A DNA stretch of 64,000 bases, taken from contig QVRM01006062.1 of the NCBI GenBank assembly GCA_003439945.1, positions 1 through 64,000 on the forward strand, read 5' to 3'. Below are positions 12,292 to 23,719 of the stretch, piece after piece. Source of the stretch: Dermanyssus gallinae. Its lineage: Eukaryota > Arthropoda > Arachnida > Mesostigmata > Dermanyssidae. The notes below the pieces were generated by a model, which searched no databases, was not told the origin of the DNA, and worked only from the letters and a program-made list of their open reading frames with translations. Position numbers and translations under genes: made by a program. How positions within the stretch are numbered: the stretch's first letter is position 1; every line of letters begins with the position of its first letter.

Positions 12292-13090
12292 AGGAAAGAA
12301 AGAGCGACGAAATTTTATATGATCCGAAAAGGACAAGAAACGTATGTTTATTTGGCAACATACAAGTAAAGAGATTGAGCCACAATTGAGCCACACGCGC
12401 AGATGCAACAATTCTGTAATAGCAAATATCGCAATTTATTTGGGCACATTTCACGTTGCTTTCAGTAGTGTGCTGGCTGAGAGACAAAATGCTAAAGCAA
12501 TGTCAGTGTTGTCATCATTTCTCTTACTCTGTGGCATCGGCGTTCCAACCATGTACTATTATTTAGAACCAAGCGCGAGATAGGTTATTTGGCGCAAATA
12601 AGTAAAAACGTAGCACGCTCCGGGTAACCTCCACACTCCATGTCTTCGTGAAAAATCCTAATATACGTATCGCTTTTACCACTACCACCAACGCTTTAGA
12701 AGTATCGCCATAAGTTAGTCGACGCGAGAACGAAAGAAAGCGCCCATTTCCTCTTGAACAACTCCTTTAGTCCGACGATGCAGCATGGTTCAACAGGGCA
12801 GTCTGTTTGACAAAATCTAGACACTCTTTCTGATCCGCGAGTCTACTTGCAGTACTTTTTTAGAGTGGTAAACGATAAGAAAGTATAATCGGAGGCGTGT
12901 TGGCTATCGCTTTTACCAAGCACGGTAATATTTTATCCATAGTCAAGCTATCGGCCTGCACGCCGCAATGGCGAACGTTTGAAGAGCCGAGTTTAAATGC
13001 ACTGTGCAATTCTCTATCCTGGCTTACATGTCATAATTGATTGCTTAAACACTGCAGCGGAGACGTAACGGTAAACCGAATCATATACGG
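11740..13090. other. non-coding interval with one TA array
   Basis: No supported gene. A (TA)n array occupies about 12246-12288 and explains the Tyr-Ile repeat frames on both strands. Confidence 0.4.
12246..12288. repeat. (TA)n microsatellite
   Basis: Uninterrupted alternating AT array of about 43 bases. Confidence 0.95.
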
Positions 13091-13108
13091 TAATAGATTA
13101 AATATGTC

Positions 13109-13118
<10 letters not shown>

Positions 13119-13148
<30 letters not shown>

Positions 13149-13336
13149 GGACATTGTCAACGGGGTGTTATCCCGGGTGAGCCAAGATTCTTTGCCTCTT
13201 TGCCAAAGCACGAGGATGTGTGGGATTCTGGAATAAGAATGGTGCCTTTTTGCATATAAGTAGTCGATATTCTCCAATCTCACTTCATGAGCCCTTCAGG
13301 AGAACCGACGCCGCTGACTATATATATATATATATC
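13119..13336. repeat. two short (TA)n microsatellites
   Basis: Arrays at about 13119-13142 and 13320-13336. The sequence between them holds only short, unrecognised frames. Confidence 0.85.
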
Positions 13337-13734
13337 GTTTCTCATATCGCCCATATGCGCGGTGCGGCGTTTGCAGTTTATTGAAATTCACAATTTTCCC
13401 TCCCTTCTACATAGCGTAGTCTTTTTTTGCGCGCTTCTACCTCCACTGCCTCCTGATGGCACGCACAGTACAACGACGCCTGCCTCATTATGCGGTTATT
13501 GCTATCAGAAGTAAATTCTTCAGATACGATTTAGCAGCATTTCCTGGGCCAGAGCTGCTGACTTAGCTGAAGTCTCTGGCATTTCTCCGCCCGGGCGCCT
13601 CTCTCCGGTGCCGGGCAACACAAGAGGTCTGTTTAGTTAGACTTTCAAACAGACTCTGTGCCTTCATATATTCGACTTACAGCGCTGAACGAGTATGGAA
13701 GAGTGGCAAGAAGAATTACGTTAATGGAACTGAA

Positions 13735-13830
13735 CTGGCTAACATCACTAACAGCATCAAACAACAGCAACGACAATAACAAAACGATAGGTGGTACCAG
13801 TAACAACGACAGCAACAACAAAAATCACGC
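13735..13830. repeat. CAA/AAC-rich simple sequence
   Basis: Imperfect CAA-type triplets give an Asn-rich 60-codon frame on the plus strand. This is simple sequence, not a gene. Confidence 0.6.
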
Positions 13831-14072
13831 ATCATTTTGAAGAAATCCTACAAAACGGTCGACGAATGGTGTTAGTCTACGCTACAACGATTTGCCTTTG
13901 ACTGTTTGACTCCGTGTAACCGCTTGCTTCCCTTGAATATTTCTTTTTTTTTTTAGTAAGCGAACGTTTCTCAGAATAACGATTCGATAACGAGGGTTGT
14001 TCCTGTCATTGTAACCATCGAGTATTCATGTTTAGTTCAAATCGACACGTTGAAAAATGGTAGCTTAACTGC

Positions 14073-14133
14073 GGGTCGTGTTAAATTGGGGTTGGGACTA
14101 CAACTCCACTTATCACAATGTCGTTACTGTTAT

Positions 14134-14207
<74 letters not shown>

Positions 14208-14282
14208 GCAGTAAAAACGACGGTAACGGCATTTAGATAAGTGGAGTGATAGTCTCAACCCCAATTTAACACGACCCGCAAC
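14073..14282. mobile_element. compact hairpin (MITE-like) element around a (TA)n core
   Basis: The left arm (about 14073-14117) and right arm (about 14238-14282) are inverted copies with about 3 mismatches in 45 bases. Each contains TTAAATTGGGGTTG and its complement, and a shared AAGTGGAGT block. Weaker pairing continues inward to a (TA)n array at 14137-14206. The outer ends are TGCGGGTCGTG and its complement. There is no coding capacity. The whole could fold into one long hairpin, so it is either a small foldback transposon or an inverted duplication around the array. Confidence 0.7.
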
Positions 14283-14294
14283 CATTATTTATAT

Positions 14295-14319
14295 AAATAT
14301 ATATATATATATATATATA
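14295..14319. repeat. (TA)n microsatellite
   Basis: Short alternating AT array just outside the hairpin element, followed by a short (GA)n stretch. Confidence 0.85.
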
Positions 14320-14399
14320 CGTAGAGAGAGAGAGATCAAGAAAGGAAGAGAGATAGAGGAATTTCCCATCGCCGAGAAAGCTTGTTTCCACGTCCAAAC

Positions 14400-15060
14400 A
14401 AATGCCGTCGCCGATGACCAACAGAAGTAAATTTGGCCTGTGTCCGACACACCATTTCTTATTTCTACGGCCGCTTATATGGCGCGCGTCTTCTGGCTAC
14501 GTCGTCGTTTTATTCTTCTTCTTCTTCTTTTCCTTGGCTTCTCTATGTTCCACTCTTTTTTTGCCTCTTTTTCTTCGATGCCTTCATTTTCTGGCTTGAC
14601 CGACGAAGCGCAACAAGCCATCGAGACTGGTCGAGCCATGTCGCCGCGTCTCGCCCCGATTCCACAGTCCTTAACAGCGGCTCGTTGGTTTCCGCTAGGC
14701 GAGCGAGTGAGAAAGGTCTATTTTGCTCATGGAATTTGTAGCTCTTGATATGAGCACTCAGAAGTATCTGGACAGTTGTAGAACGTCGAGTCCGCTTCAC
14801 GTCTCTTGCTTGAGCGACCCTCAAAACCACCGATGACAACAGCAGACGCTCCTCCGACCGGCGGGCCGCTCGTCCCGAGGGTTTCCTTCCTATTTGCCGC
14901 GACTGACTCAGGGTCTGAGTATTCTTTTAGACTGGCCATTGTTTTCCGTTCAGTTGGCCTGTTGTTCTTCTGAACGTCACCGTCGAGCATCAACAATTGA
15001 ACACGCGGATCACGGGGGCAGCTCGAAAGCTCGCAATTGCGCCTAATAGCAGTCACTCAT
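14400..15060. other. GC-rich low-complexity interval
   Basis: Overlapping 65- to 109-codon frames on both strands show no recognisable domain. A (CTT)n pyrimidine run near 14510-14535 gives poly-Ser or poly-Phe readings. A real exon cannot be excluded. Confidence 0.3.
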
Positions 15061-15264
15061 CTCAACACTAACCTCCTCACTCACTCCCAGCATGGAACTG
15101 CGAACGTAAAACATGTAAGTACAACAGCTTTTCATGTTGGACAGTGTCGTATTGGGTCGCCCGTAATATATAGGCGCGCGTCGCTAGGTTTGGCGTAGCA
15201 ATGAAATACAATTTAACTACAATGAATAGTTAAAATTATAGGTTAGTTTTAATTTGAAGGGGTG

Positions 15265-15340
15265 TGTGTCGTTGAATTGAACCCGCGACTTACGACGCGG
15301 AATTGAGCTTACAGTTGCCGTCCATCTGTTCTACCTTGAC
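15265..15340 (-). other. tRNA-like relic or SINE head
   Basis: Read on the minus strand, TAGAACAGATGG (15322-15333) resembles a pol III A box. It is followed about 40 bases later by GCGGGTTCAATTC, with the B box at 15274-15283. The anticodon arm is not convincing and the acceptor stem does not pair clearly. I therefore call it a tRNA-derived relic, not a functional tRNA. Confidence 0.35.
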
Positions 15341-15956
15341 TCGTCGACAAGTACAAACATACATGCAAATACGCCTGCCTTTTACTTCTTTCACGGATAT
15401 AAGGTATTTGATCCTGCGTTAAACATCTAACGACAAGTATATATATATATAGATAAAGCTCTGGAATTACATATCTTCAATACGGGTGGTTCAAAATATT
15501 CATTATATGGCAAACGGATGTTCTGTTACACTTCAAACGTTTTCAAGAAAGGCAAACGTGCCGTCCCCAACAAAAGCGTCAGAGGTACACGGGCTTGATG
15601 TATTGTGTGATTAACACGTGGTGACAACTGCAACAGTAGCACCAGGCAATCAATCAACTCTCGGGATTTAGACGAGCAGGAGACCATTGTCCTAAAAGCG
15701 CGCTCTCAATGCGACAAGCAGATGAGTAGGAATGAGATACTCACTATCTTAAGATTACAGCTACTGTATATTAATTAATTTTGTAGGTCTTTATTTAAAT
15801 AATTAAGATGCAGGACGGTAGTGCAGCAAGTTAAGCGCAGCTTTCCCACTCGAAATACATGTAAGGGTCTCTTTGCTAGTCTGTCCAATAATGAAAATGC
15901 CATAGAGCCGGCAGCTTCTTAGATCGATTACGTTGCAACCGTTCGAAGCCAGGTCG

Positions 15957-15996
15957 ACACCGAGCACCAGGTAGCCGCATACCTGGTTCTCGGTGT
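15957..15996. other. strong short hairpin
   Basis: A 17-base stem (one mismatch) and 6-base loop: ACACCGAGCACCAGGTA, GCCGCA, then the near-complement. It lies in non-coding sequence. The function is unknown. Confidence 0.7.
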
Positions 15997-16140
15997 AGGC
16001 TCAAGTCAAGCGCGCCCCCAGCAGGCAGCACTTTGATTACGGCGTTTAACCTTATTACGTGACCCTTAAACTCCCATTACCTTGACAAAGGCTGATCTGG
16101 CATCTTCAGCCGCAGTGGTTAGACGGTGTCACAGACAGAC

Positions 16141-16225
16141 AGAGCGCGCCACACAATTTGAACAGAGAGATAGAGCGCGCCACACAATTTGAACAGACGA
16201 CAGGCAGATAGAGCATACTGCACAA
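16141..16225. repeat. 31-bp minisatellite, about 2.5 copies
   Basis: AGAGCGCGCCACACAATTTG starts at 16141 and again at 16172, giving a 31-base period. A degenerate third copy begins near 16210 with AGAGCATACTGCACAAT. The copies are separated by CAGA/GATA-type simple sequence. Confidence 0.75.
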
Positions 16226-16322
16226 TCAGGCAGACCAACAGGAAGCACGTAGAGTGCACGTCGTAGCGGACGACGTTGTAGTAGCGCAGAATGCCGCCAG
16301 GGGCGGGTCGGTCGACTGACGG

Positions 16323-16396
16323 TATTTAAGCGGCTGCGGCTATGTTAGAAATGCTCGTAACTCTGAACTCTCGTCTCTTGCTTCTTCCGCAGCCGC
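16323..16396 (+). promoter_or_regulatory. TATA-like element with GC-rich inverted repeat
   Basis: TATTTAAG at 16323-16330 is followed at once by GCGGCTGCGG (16330-16339). Its exact complement lies at 16387-16396, so the about 47 bases between could form the loop of a stem. A TATA box, pyrimidine-rich leader and GC-rich stem are typical of pol II promoters, including retroelement LTRs. No coding region is recognisable downstream, so the role is inferred. Confidence 0.3.
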
Positions 16397-16532
16397 TGCG
16401 CGTCAGGGGCGCCATCCCCGGGTGAGTCAGAGCCGGCCCGTTGCTGTGCCGCGTTGTAGATGTGTGCGCGTAGGTTAGGCTAGGTGTGAATCAGCACATT
16501 CAGTACGGCCGCGCATTAGTAACAGTGTCTGT

Positions 16533-16535
<3 letters not shown>

Positions 16536-16610
<75 letters not shown>
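16536..16610. repeat. long (TA)n microsatellite
   Basis: About 75 bases of perfectly alternating AT, among the longest in the window. Confidence 0.95.
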
Positions 16611-16613
<3 letters not shown>

Positions 16614-17443
16614 GTTATGTAAACAGACCCCGCCGTCTGTGTAGTGAGAACGAATGTGAGCACCACCCACGCGAGCAAGACCAGTATCGAGAAATAAGTA
16701 CGAAACTGAGTGTTCTATTATTCTTGATATATAATTGTTCTCGTTCCGCATTAGTTCTGTAACAGACGGTTTGCTTTGAAACCGACGCCCAGGCTAACCG
16801 CAGAACGCTGCTAAACGAATTGCGGTTGACTGTGGTGAGCAGCCTATTCCTCACTTCGCGCCTCGTCAAGCTATTTTCCTGATCACGTCAATATTATTTG
16901 AAACAACAAAACGTATTACCAGAATATAATATGTGGCTACACGTCCGTTAGTAGGCTTTCAGCTCTAGCGGACTCCATGCCTTGCAAGGCGTTTGTTGCT
17001 TTGGTTAGGCTGTATGCGGATACGCCTCCACACAGCATATATTTCAACTCAAACATGTGCTGTAACACAGCGCACCATACGACAATGTTTATGCGCATCA
17101 GACACCACACGCATGTCCGAAGCTAATAAAGAAGGCAGCGCTGTTTAAGCCCGTTTCTCGTCCGTTATCGCTGATCGTTTGCTTGGTTAGTTGCACGCGG
17201 TTCGTAACGCTTATTTTTTGTTCGTACGCTATTTTTTACAAGTATTTATACATATATACATATAAAAGGGTCTCTACAGAAAATAAACATGTAACTGGCT
17301 CGAGAACCTTCACAATATCAAGTAAAATATGATTAAAAAAAATTGTTGCTTTTTCTACCCTTAATCAATTAAGAATTATAATATTAATTTTATCATTATT
17401 TTTAATTAATTTAAAAAAGAAATTAAATCTAAGCAAGAGCGGG

Positions 17444-17487
<44 letters not shown>

Positions 17488-19280
17488 ATGTATATATCAC
17501 CTAAAAACAGGCATAAGACAATATCTAATGAAATAAAATCTCGGATGATGATATAATAAATTATAAATAGTAAAAAGTAAATATACACATACTACATAAT
17601 CGGCTTGCAATGTAATATATACATTTTTATACATACTGTTTTTTTTATTTAAAAGAGTATATAAAATTTGGATGAAAACAAATGGGCTTGTAACAAAACA
17701 CAACAAGACGAAATTTAGACATTTCGGGTAAATAGCTGTACCCCACCAAAAGTCAGCTACAGAACCATATACCAAACATAACATGCAACATCTGAATAAT
17801 TCTGACTGCAGTAATTTGTCATAGAACTCACACGTAGGCGACACAGCCCGCAAAATCCAAAAAGCTTCGCAATTTTCAGCCGAATACGTTTTTCTGCTAC
17901 GACAAAATTCAAGCTAGAAATAGACAAAGCACTCATTAAAACCTATTTTAAATATGCAATCGCCGTGGTTGGAGGAATCTTCCGTACTGTACTGCAATCG
18001 TTGGTGATCTTGCAAGAAACGGTGCAACAATTCGCCGGCATGTTTCCCGTAAAAGCGCAGCTCCACTGATGCGCATACTCAACGTAGTTTCCTTCTTATC
18101 CATTTTTTTTATCAACTTTGCGTCGAATCTATACTAAAATTCTTCTTTCTGAAGAAAGAAGGGGCAACAAGTATGATAGTCAACATGAAAATAGACCAAA
18201 ACGCAGCTGTTCAACAAGAGGGCGGCAAAATGACATAAACCAGAACATACACAAACCGAAATAGTACGTCGAACAGCATATCACCACTTTATAATACTAT
18301 TCAACAATTTTTGTCCATAAACATTCGCCAACCACATAATGAAAGCCACCGACGGTAATAACTCGCCACGCGAGAGCATATCGCAGCGCTAAGCGGCACT
18401 CAAATAATTTCTTTACTCGAGTAGCGACTTCTAGCGACCGGCCAGCCAGCGCTGCCGCTACAGCGATAATGATGATGATGAGAATAAGCACCTATGTCTT
18501 TGTATGGTGACACTTCAGGTATGTTATGGCAATTTATAAAATATGCAGTGTCGTCCTTGATCGTTTCGTCAGCACGGTACATTTTGAAATTAATATTTAT
18601 ATTCTATTCAAGTGGGCATATCATAGTAGCACAGAATCAATTGCCTTCTCTAACTCGGTCTTGTCTTTGTCGTCTTTGACTTCAACATATATCTTAAAGT
18701 CAGTCATCGGCGGTCATCACGGCTGTGAACAGGAAGATATAGCCAAACTGCCGGTGCACGCGGCCCATTGTGCAAGAACATGTGTGGGCTTTTGAACATG
18801 CATTATAACATGCTGCAAAACTCAGCTGACAAAATACAATTATATGTATTTGTTACTGTTAACACAGTGCTATGATTGCCATATGGTTATAGGGAGGAAT
18901 TTTTTTGGTAGACAGAAATCAGCCTGTTAAAAAAATATTAACTATGTATCACAAATCTGGCTTACTTAGGCATGTTTAGGTAGACGCATGTGAAGTACGC
19001 GTGTTTACGCACAATTGATGTATCAGTGCGAAACCCTACTCGGGAATTAGCCTCCCGAAATAAATACGTCATGTTTGTCGTGCACGTTCTCAAAAAAACG
19101 CCAATAATAAAGCAAATGCTTAGTCATATACATTGAGCTTCCGTTGAATTGGCCACTCTTCATAGGAGCATTTTGTTTAAAAAAGACAATTTAATTCATT
19201 AAAAAATAGACAAATGACAGTTTTGTCTCTACCACTTTCAGAAGAATGTTTATCTGACCAAGCTATGCAAAGAGGCAGAG
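16611..19280. other. non-coding interval
   Basis: No supported gene. It holds a (TA)n array at about 17447-17481 and otherwise AT-rich sequence whose frames (up to 118 codons on minus at 17497-17853) carry no recognisable domain. Confidence 0.35.
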
Positions 19281-19314
19281 GAGGTGTCTCAGGTTATCAC
19301 TGATATAGGGTGGC

Positions 19315-20427
19315 CCAGAGCCACTTAGTCCGGGCCTGGACGGTAGTTACCTCAAGATGCTTCATATCGCCGCAAGGGGCAGATCTCTGCTGAAGCTTCA
19401 AGCGGCACTGCGAGGCCCGACACGTCTAAGCAAGGAAAGAACAAATAGTAAACTATGGGGACCATATTATCCAAGAACGGAAAGCAAGGCCGGCAGGTGG
19501 CCGAAGAGAACCAGCAAGGTCAACCATGATTAGGGTAGTACAGAACAGCTTGGGCCGCTCTTGGGCAGCGCGCTCCTTGGCGAGGAACAATGCTTTCTGT
19601 ACTTACGGGAATAAGGAGGGACTGGATGATAGACGAGTAGCAAAACACAACGGTCTGGTCAGTTGGCGTCATGCCGTAGCTGGAGACGGATGCCATAAGG
19701 GATTATCGGGTACATGACGTACCAGTTAACTACAGCTGTTACCAAGCTATTTCTTGCTATATTGCGACCTCGAAGACTTCGGAAAATTTTAATCTGGACT
19801 TTTTGGGAGCACGAGGCGCAAGCGGACATAGTCACTTAGAGTCTTTATGCTGCTGATGCAGCATGAGCAGCCACACAACGATGGAAGAGGCGAGGTCTCT
19901 TCGCAGATTAAACGTTTCATTATGACCTCCGCGCTCAGAACTTTTAACGCCTGCCCGCCACGGAGATGTTTGCAGATGACGTGGCCTGCAAAAAATTCAA
20001 TACCACTGTGGCGATTCGTGTTATCCGGGCCAGTCAAACCACTTCTACCGCGACCCTCCTAGGCCTTGCGGTTTCATAGGTACCTGCTAGTAAAAAAAGG
20101 GGAAAAAATGCTTGAGATACTCTGGATCTGACAACGGTAATAGTAGGGCGTCTGGAGAAAATGCCCCGTGTCAACAGACCTGGCTGTCAAAACCTAATCT
20201 GATATCCTGGTGCGACTATCACTCGGTGGTAGACATACTTGGGCAGATGTGTCCCCAGCACGTCCGGAAAGCGCGAAGACGTAAAGCACACGCTGATGCT
20301 CTGCGCTCTCGACAGTACGGGACGCGGTGCCAAAAGTTGTCAGGGGCTGTCAGCACAAATGATAAAAAAATGGTATCGTCAGCATAAAGGTAAAAAGATG
20401 GCAAGGGCTACCTGGATTATGGAGTAA
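19315..20427 (+). pseudogene. R1-like LINE reverse transcriptase relic, C-terminal half
   Basis: Plus-strand frames with several shifts give PGLDGSYLKMLHIAARG (about 19340-19390), matching the PGxDG region. FADD lies at 19969-19980, the catalytic YADD box in its R1-type FADD form. The tail KREDVKHTLMLCALDSTGRG lies in the frame 20239-20427, matching the E-D-x-x-H-T-x-x-x-C motif of the R1 C-terminal zinc-finger region. Much of the region between is compressed or rearranged. It is a dead copy. A similar tail recurs at 50.7-51.0 kb, suggesting the same family. Confidence 0.7.
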
Positions 20428-20429
20428 AG

Positions 20430-22600
20430 GCCACAAAAGCTGGCGGGGCGCCAAGGAGACATGAGTGATGATCGCCCAGGCGGGTGAACCCCCTTAAAAT
20501 GTGCTTAATGAAGTTTGGCTTTATGATGCTGGAAAGCACTAACGTGCTGAAATCATTTAGTGCTGTTCTTTAAACAAACAACCATTTTCCACCTAGCGCT
20601 ACCGGCAGCTGTAGTTGGACAACATACCAATAATAAACAAAATTTTGCCAAGATACAATCGTTAATTCAAAGGCCGCTTGGTATCTGCTACTCTTCCAAT
20701 TTCAGCGTAGCATGGTTCAGAGAGTCTACCGGTGTTTCATTGTGAAAAAATGCTGACCATGGTCGATCTGCACGTGCATGAAGGCGGAGGCTGTCTCGTT
20801 GATAGAAAATATTGATTTAGATCGAAGGGTTGCGAGCAGTCCGATATTGCCCAGAATCGTTAGGCCTGCTGGGGTGATTCCACATTCAGATTCAACGCGG
20901 TTGTTTTTACAGAGTAACTCTTTACTATCCTCCGGTAGTTGTAGCTAACCGCGGAGCTATTTGTTAGTGCGAAATTACCTGTTCCTGTAACTGACATAAT
21001 ATACACGAGTAAATTTGTCGTTACAAACTAGCAAAATAGCCCCGTAGGCTTTCTCTTCACAAAGTTGCCTCGTCGGACACAATGTGCCGTTACTGTGAAA
21101 GTCGCTTTGTATGAACGCGCGACGGTTGGTCTAACCATGTGCAAAACCTCTTTATTGACACTCGTTGTAGCTGGGATACTTGCTGTGGTTAGCTCTAGCA
21201 GGCCGTCATGACGTACTTAGTCCAATGATCATACCAACGACATAACGCACCGACTGGTTGCACTGGAATAAATCATTATCCCTCTGGTGTCCCTTTATTG
21301 TTAATTCTTTCAGTTAACCGCCACCTCGGCGGCCGGCGCCACTGAGCGTGCACAAGTTAAGATGGCGGCCTCACTGTAGCTCTCCGTCGAACACCACAAC
21401 TCTGGCACAACGCGTTATCATGTGAACGGGAAATAGCATATCATGATTTTAAAAAGGTATAATAAATTACTTCGCACTTTACGTTAGTTGATACATTTTC
21501 ATTGCCGAGATATTTTTATGTCGCGAGCCTCTGTATAATGATGATATATAAAAAACATTTAGCCGTGGGCAGGCGATAGACGAGAGCCTGATGGTTAGAC
21601 TTTTTAAAGTTGTTAGATGTTCTTAAGCGGTTCTAGTGTAACATATGCTCTATACATACAGCTTAATCAAGCATATAAGAAAAGTTATTTAAACACGAGC
21701 TTCAAATAACAGTGGCAAAAGAAAACGTTAGAAATAAAAGCTGATTGCTAGACGCTCTTTTCTTTCTGACCGTCGAATATTAATGCTCTAGTTTCGGTGG
21801 GAATTTCGCAATCCTCAGAGATAGAATAACAATGCTAGCCAACGTCTAACTAATATCAATTAAATTTTTTTTTAATATTTTACTTTTAGAGTCTACAATA
21901 AAATTACACCGCCGAATATTTAAGAAGTATTGGAAGTCCACATTCCTAAAACCTAAAAAACACAAATGCCGTTCAAACTCAAGCGGATTTTCCAACCAAT
22001 CTGTACTTGTTCTAAACAATCTTTGTGAGTTCTGTATGGGCTCTGCCTCTTCTGCATGACTGACCGTTAAAGGTCTAAAACTGCAAGCTGCGAGACGTTC
22101 TTGGTTTTGTATTTTCGACTAAATTCGTAGCTGACAACGACTCTCTCAAACGGCTTTTAGTCGTCGAAAGTGGATACAACTTTGTGGATGCATGCCAACG
22201 ACAATAGACGTTACAGCGATGAGAGTGGTGGTAATTGTTCGTGATAACGTCTCTCGAAGGGTAGGGTCCTTTTTCGGGGGCAGTCTTTGCTCGATGAGGA
22301 GAAAACCGCCTAGAGCCCCCACTGCTCAGCAGGGAAAAGCTTATTATCTATCGCTGCTACAAGCTTCCTTTGCCAGCCGAATGCATGCATGCATACATAT
22401 ATGCTTGCGTTAAAACGTTATCCACGAATTCTCTCTCGTTGCCGACGTCGCTAAAGTAGCAACGGGACGGGCTGTGGCCTAGCCAAGATAGTAGGTCAAG
22501 CATATTTCGCTTTTCAATACGAGTTCATAGCTTTGGTCGATTTCCTCCGCTTCCTAGCGTATAGAAAGGGGCCCGAAGATGTGTAGGACGGACAGGAATA
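20430..22600. other. non-coding interval
   Basis: Only short unrecognised frames. Near 22388 there is a short CATG-type repeat. I see no RNA gene or element end. Confidence 0.35.
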
Positions 22601-22681
22601 GATGTAGTGGGCCCAGTTGAAAGCTCGTTCAACTTGGATAGGTGCGTGGTTGGGCAATGGGGTAAGACTTAAACCTGAATT

Positions 22682-23272
22682 CTACCGAGCACAAGCCGTG
22701 TGTGCATTTGTCAGCCCGAGGTATGCGTTGTTACGAAGTTCTGTGCTGTGGTGCAGTTCCACGCAGTGCACGCTGGAAACAGCGCAATTCCAAACGACTC
22801 TAGCCAGGCAAAAATCTAGAAAAGGAGAGAAAAGGCATGGAGAGTAGATGGTGACGTCAAAAAAAAAGGGGGAACTGCGCCACAGGAACGGCAACAGTGG
22901 GGGAACCACAAGAAGAGCTTCGCAGAAAATACTGATGTCGGCCATCGCGGTCGGCAACCGATCAAATTGGATTTGATCAGTTGAGTAAGTAGCGGTAGAT
23001 ATGTAGACAGGTAGGCAGTAGTCGCCAGGTGCACATAAGACGCCGCTAGCGAATGGGGCCGAGATGTACAATCGCTGAAACAAGCGAAAAACAGGAATCC
23101 AGGAAGACAGCGCGTGAGAGAATTGAAATTGGATAGAGCCGCTCTGCAGGACCGTCCCCTTTGTAACATTGCTCTGCACTGTTCCATCTTTTAGGTATTT
23201 CGCGCTACAAGATGAGGCGAGCGAAAGCGGAACGTGAATGCGGGCAGAGGAGGGTGAAGAATATTTGGACAT
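22682..23272 (-). CDS. unrecognised 196-codon ORF
   Basis: This is a long uninterrupted minus-strand frame beginning MSKYSSPSSARIHVPLSLAS. It is rich in Ser, Phe, Leu and Cys, with hydrophobic stretches in its C-terminal half. I recognise no domain, no homologous motif and no splice or polyadenylation context. A second overlapping frame (22816-23187) on the same strand shows that stops are scarce here, which lowers the weight of the length. It may be a chance ORF. Confidence 0.2.
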   Translation of the reverse strand: MSKYSSPSSARIHVPLSLASSCSAKYLKDGTVQSNVTKGTVLQSGSIQFQFSHALSSWIPVFRLFQRLYISAPFASGVLCAPGDYCLPVYISTATYSTDQIQFDRLPTAMADISIFCEALLVVPPLLPFLWRSSPFFFDVTIYSPCLFSPFLDFCLARVVWNCAVSSVHCVELHHSTELRNNAYLGLTNAHTACAR

Positions 23273-23686
23273 GTTTCGTGGACCTGCTATATAGTCGACA
23301 AAACCCTTAGGATACTTATGTTGTAGAGGTGGTGCAGAACGATTTCAAAGGTACTTTTTATGGGTCTAAAGGCGACATAAAATTGACACCTATTTCTGCG
23401 TTTTCGTACGTCAAATTATTATTTCTGTGTGTTCAATTTATGTGATAATATTAGATCGCTTCAGTTGCTCGTAAGCTTGTTGCACACTTTAAGCGTAAAC
23501 ATTAGTAGTATATTTGCATGATGCGTGGCTAAAACAATAATTGCTAATGATCTTCCGCAGTTGCGTTGATTTTACTTATTTACTTGAATAGTAGTAAGGT
23601 GAAATATAAAATGTTCTTACTAGTTTGCTAGACAACGTCTAAATTTAAGGATGCACGTTTGTAACATTTTTGGTGTATTTTTTGAA

Positions 23687-23705
23687 TATATATATATATA
23701 TATAT
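23687..23705. repeat. (TA)n plus poly-T
   Basis: Short AT array followed by a run of T (about 23705-23714). Confidence 0.8.
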
Positions 23706-23719
23706 TTTTTTTTTGCATG

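Noticed and set aside
15265..15340. Functional tRNA gene
   Set aside because: Pol III boxes are present but no acceptor stem or clean anticodon arm can be drawn.
16500..16751. Tyr-Ile repeat ORFs over TA arrays (also near 4.4, 12.2, 27.0, 30.6, 45.5 and 59.2 kb)
   Set aside because: The repeating dipeptide is just the translation of alternating AT on either strand; no domain lies outside the repeat.
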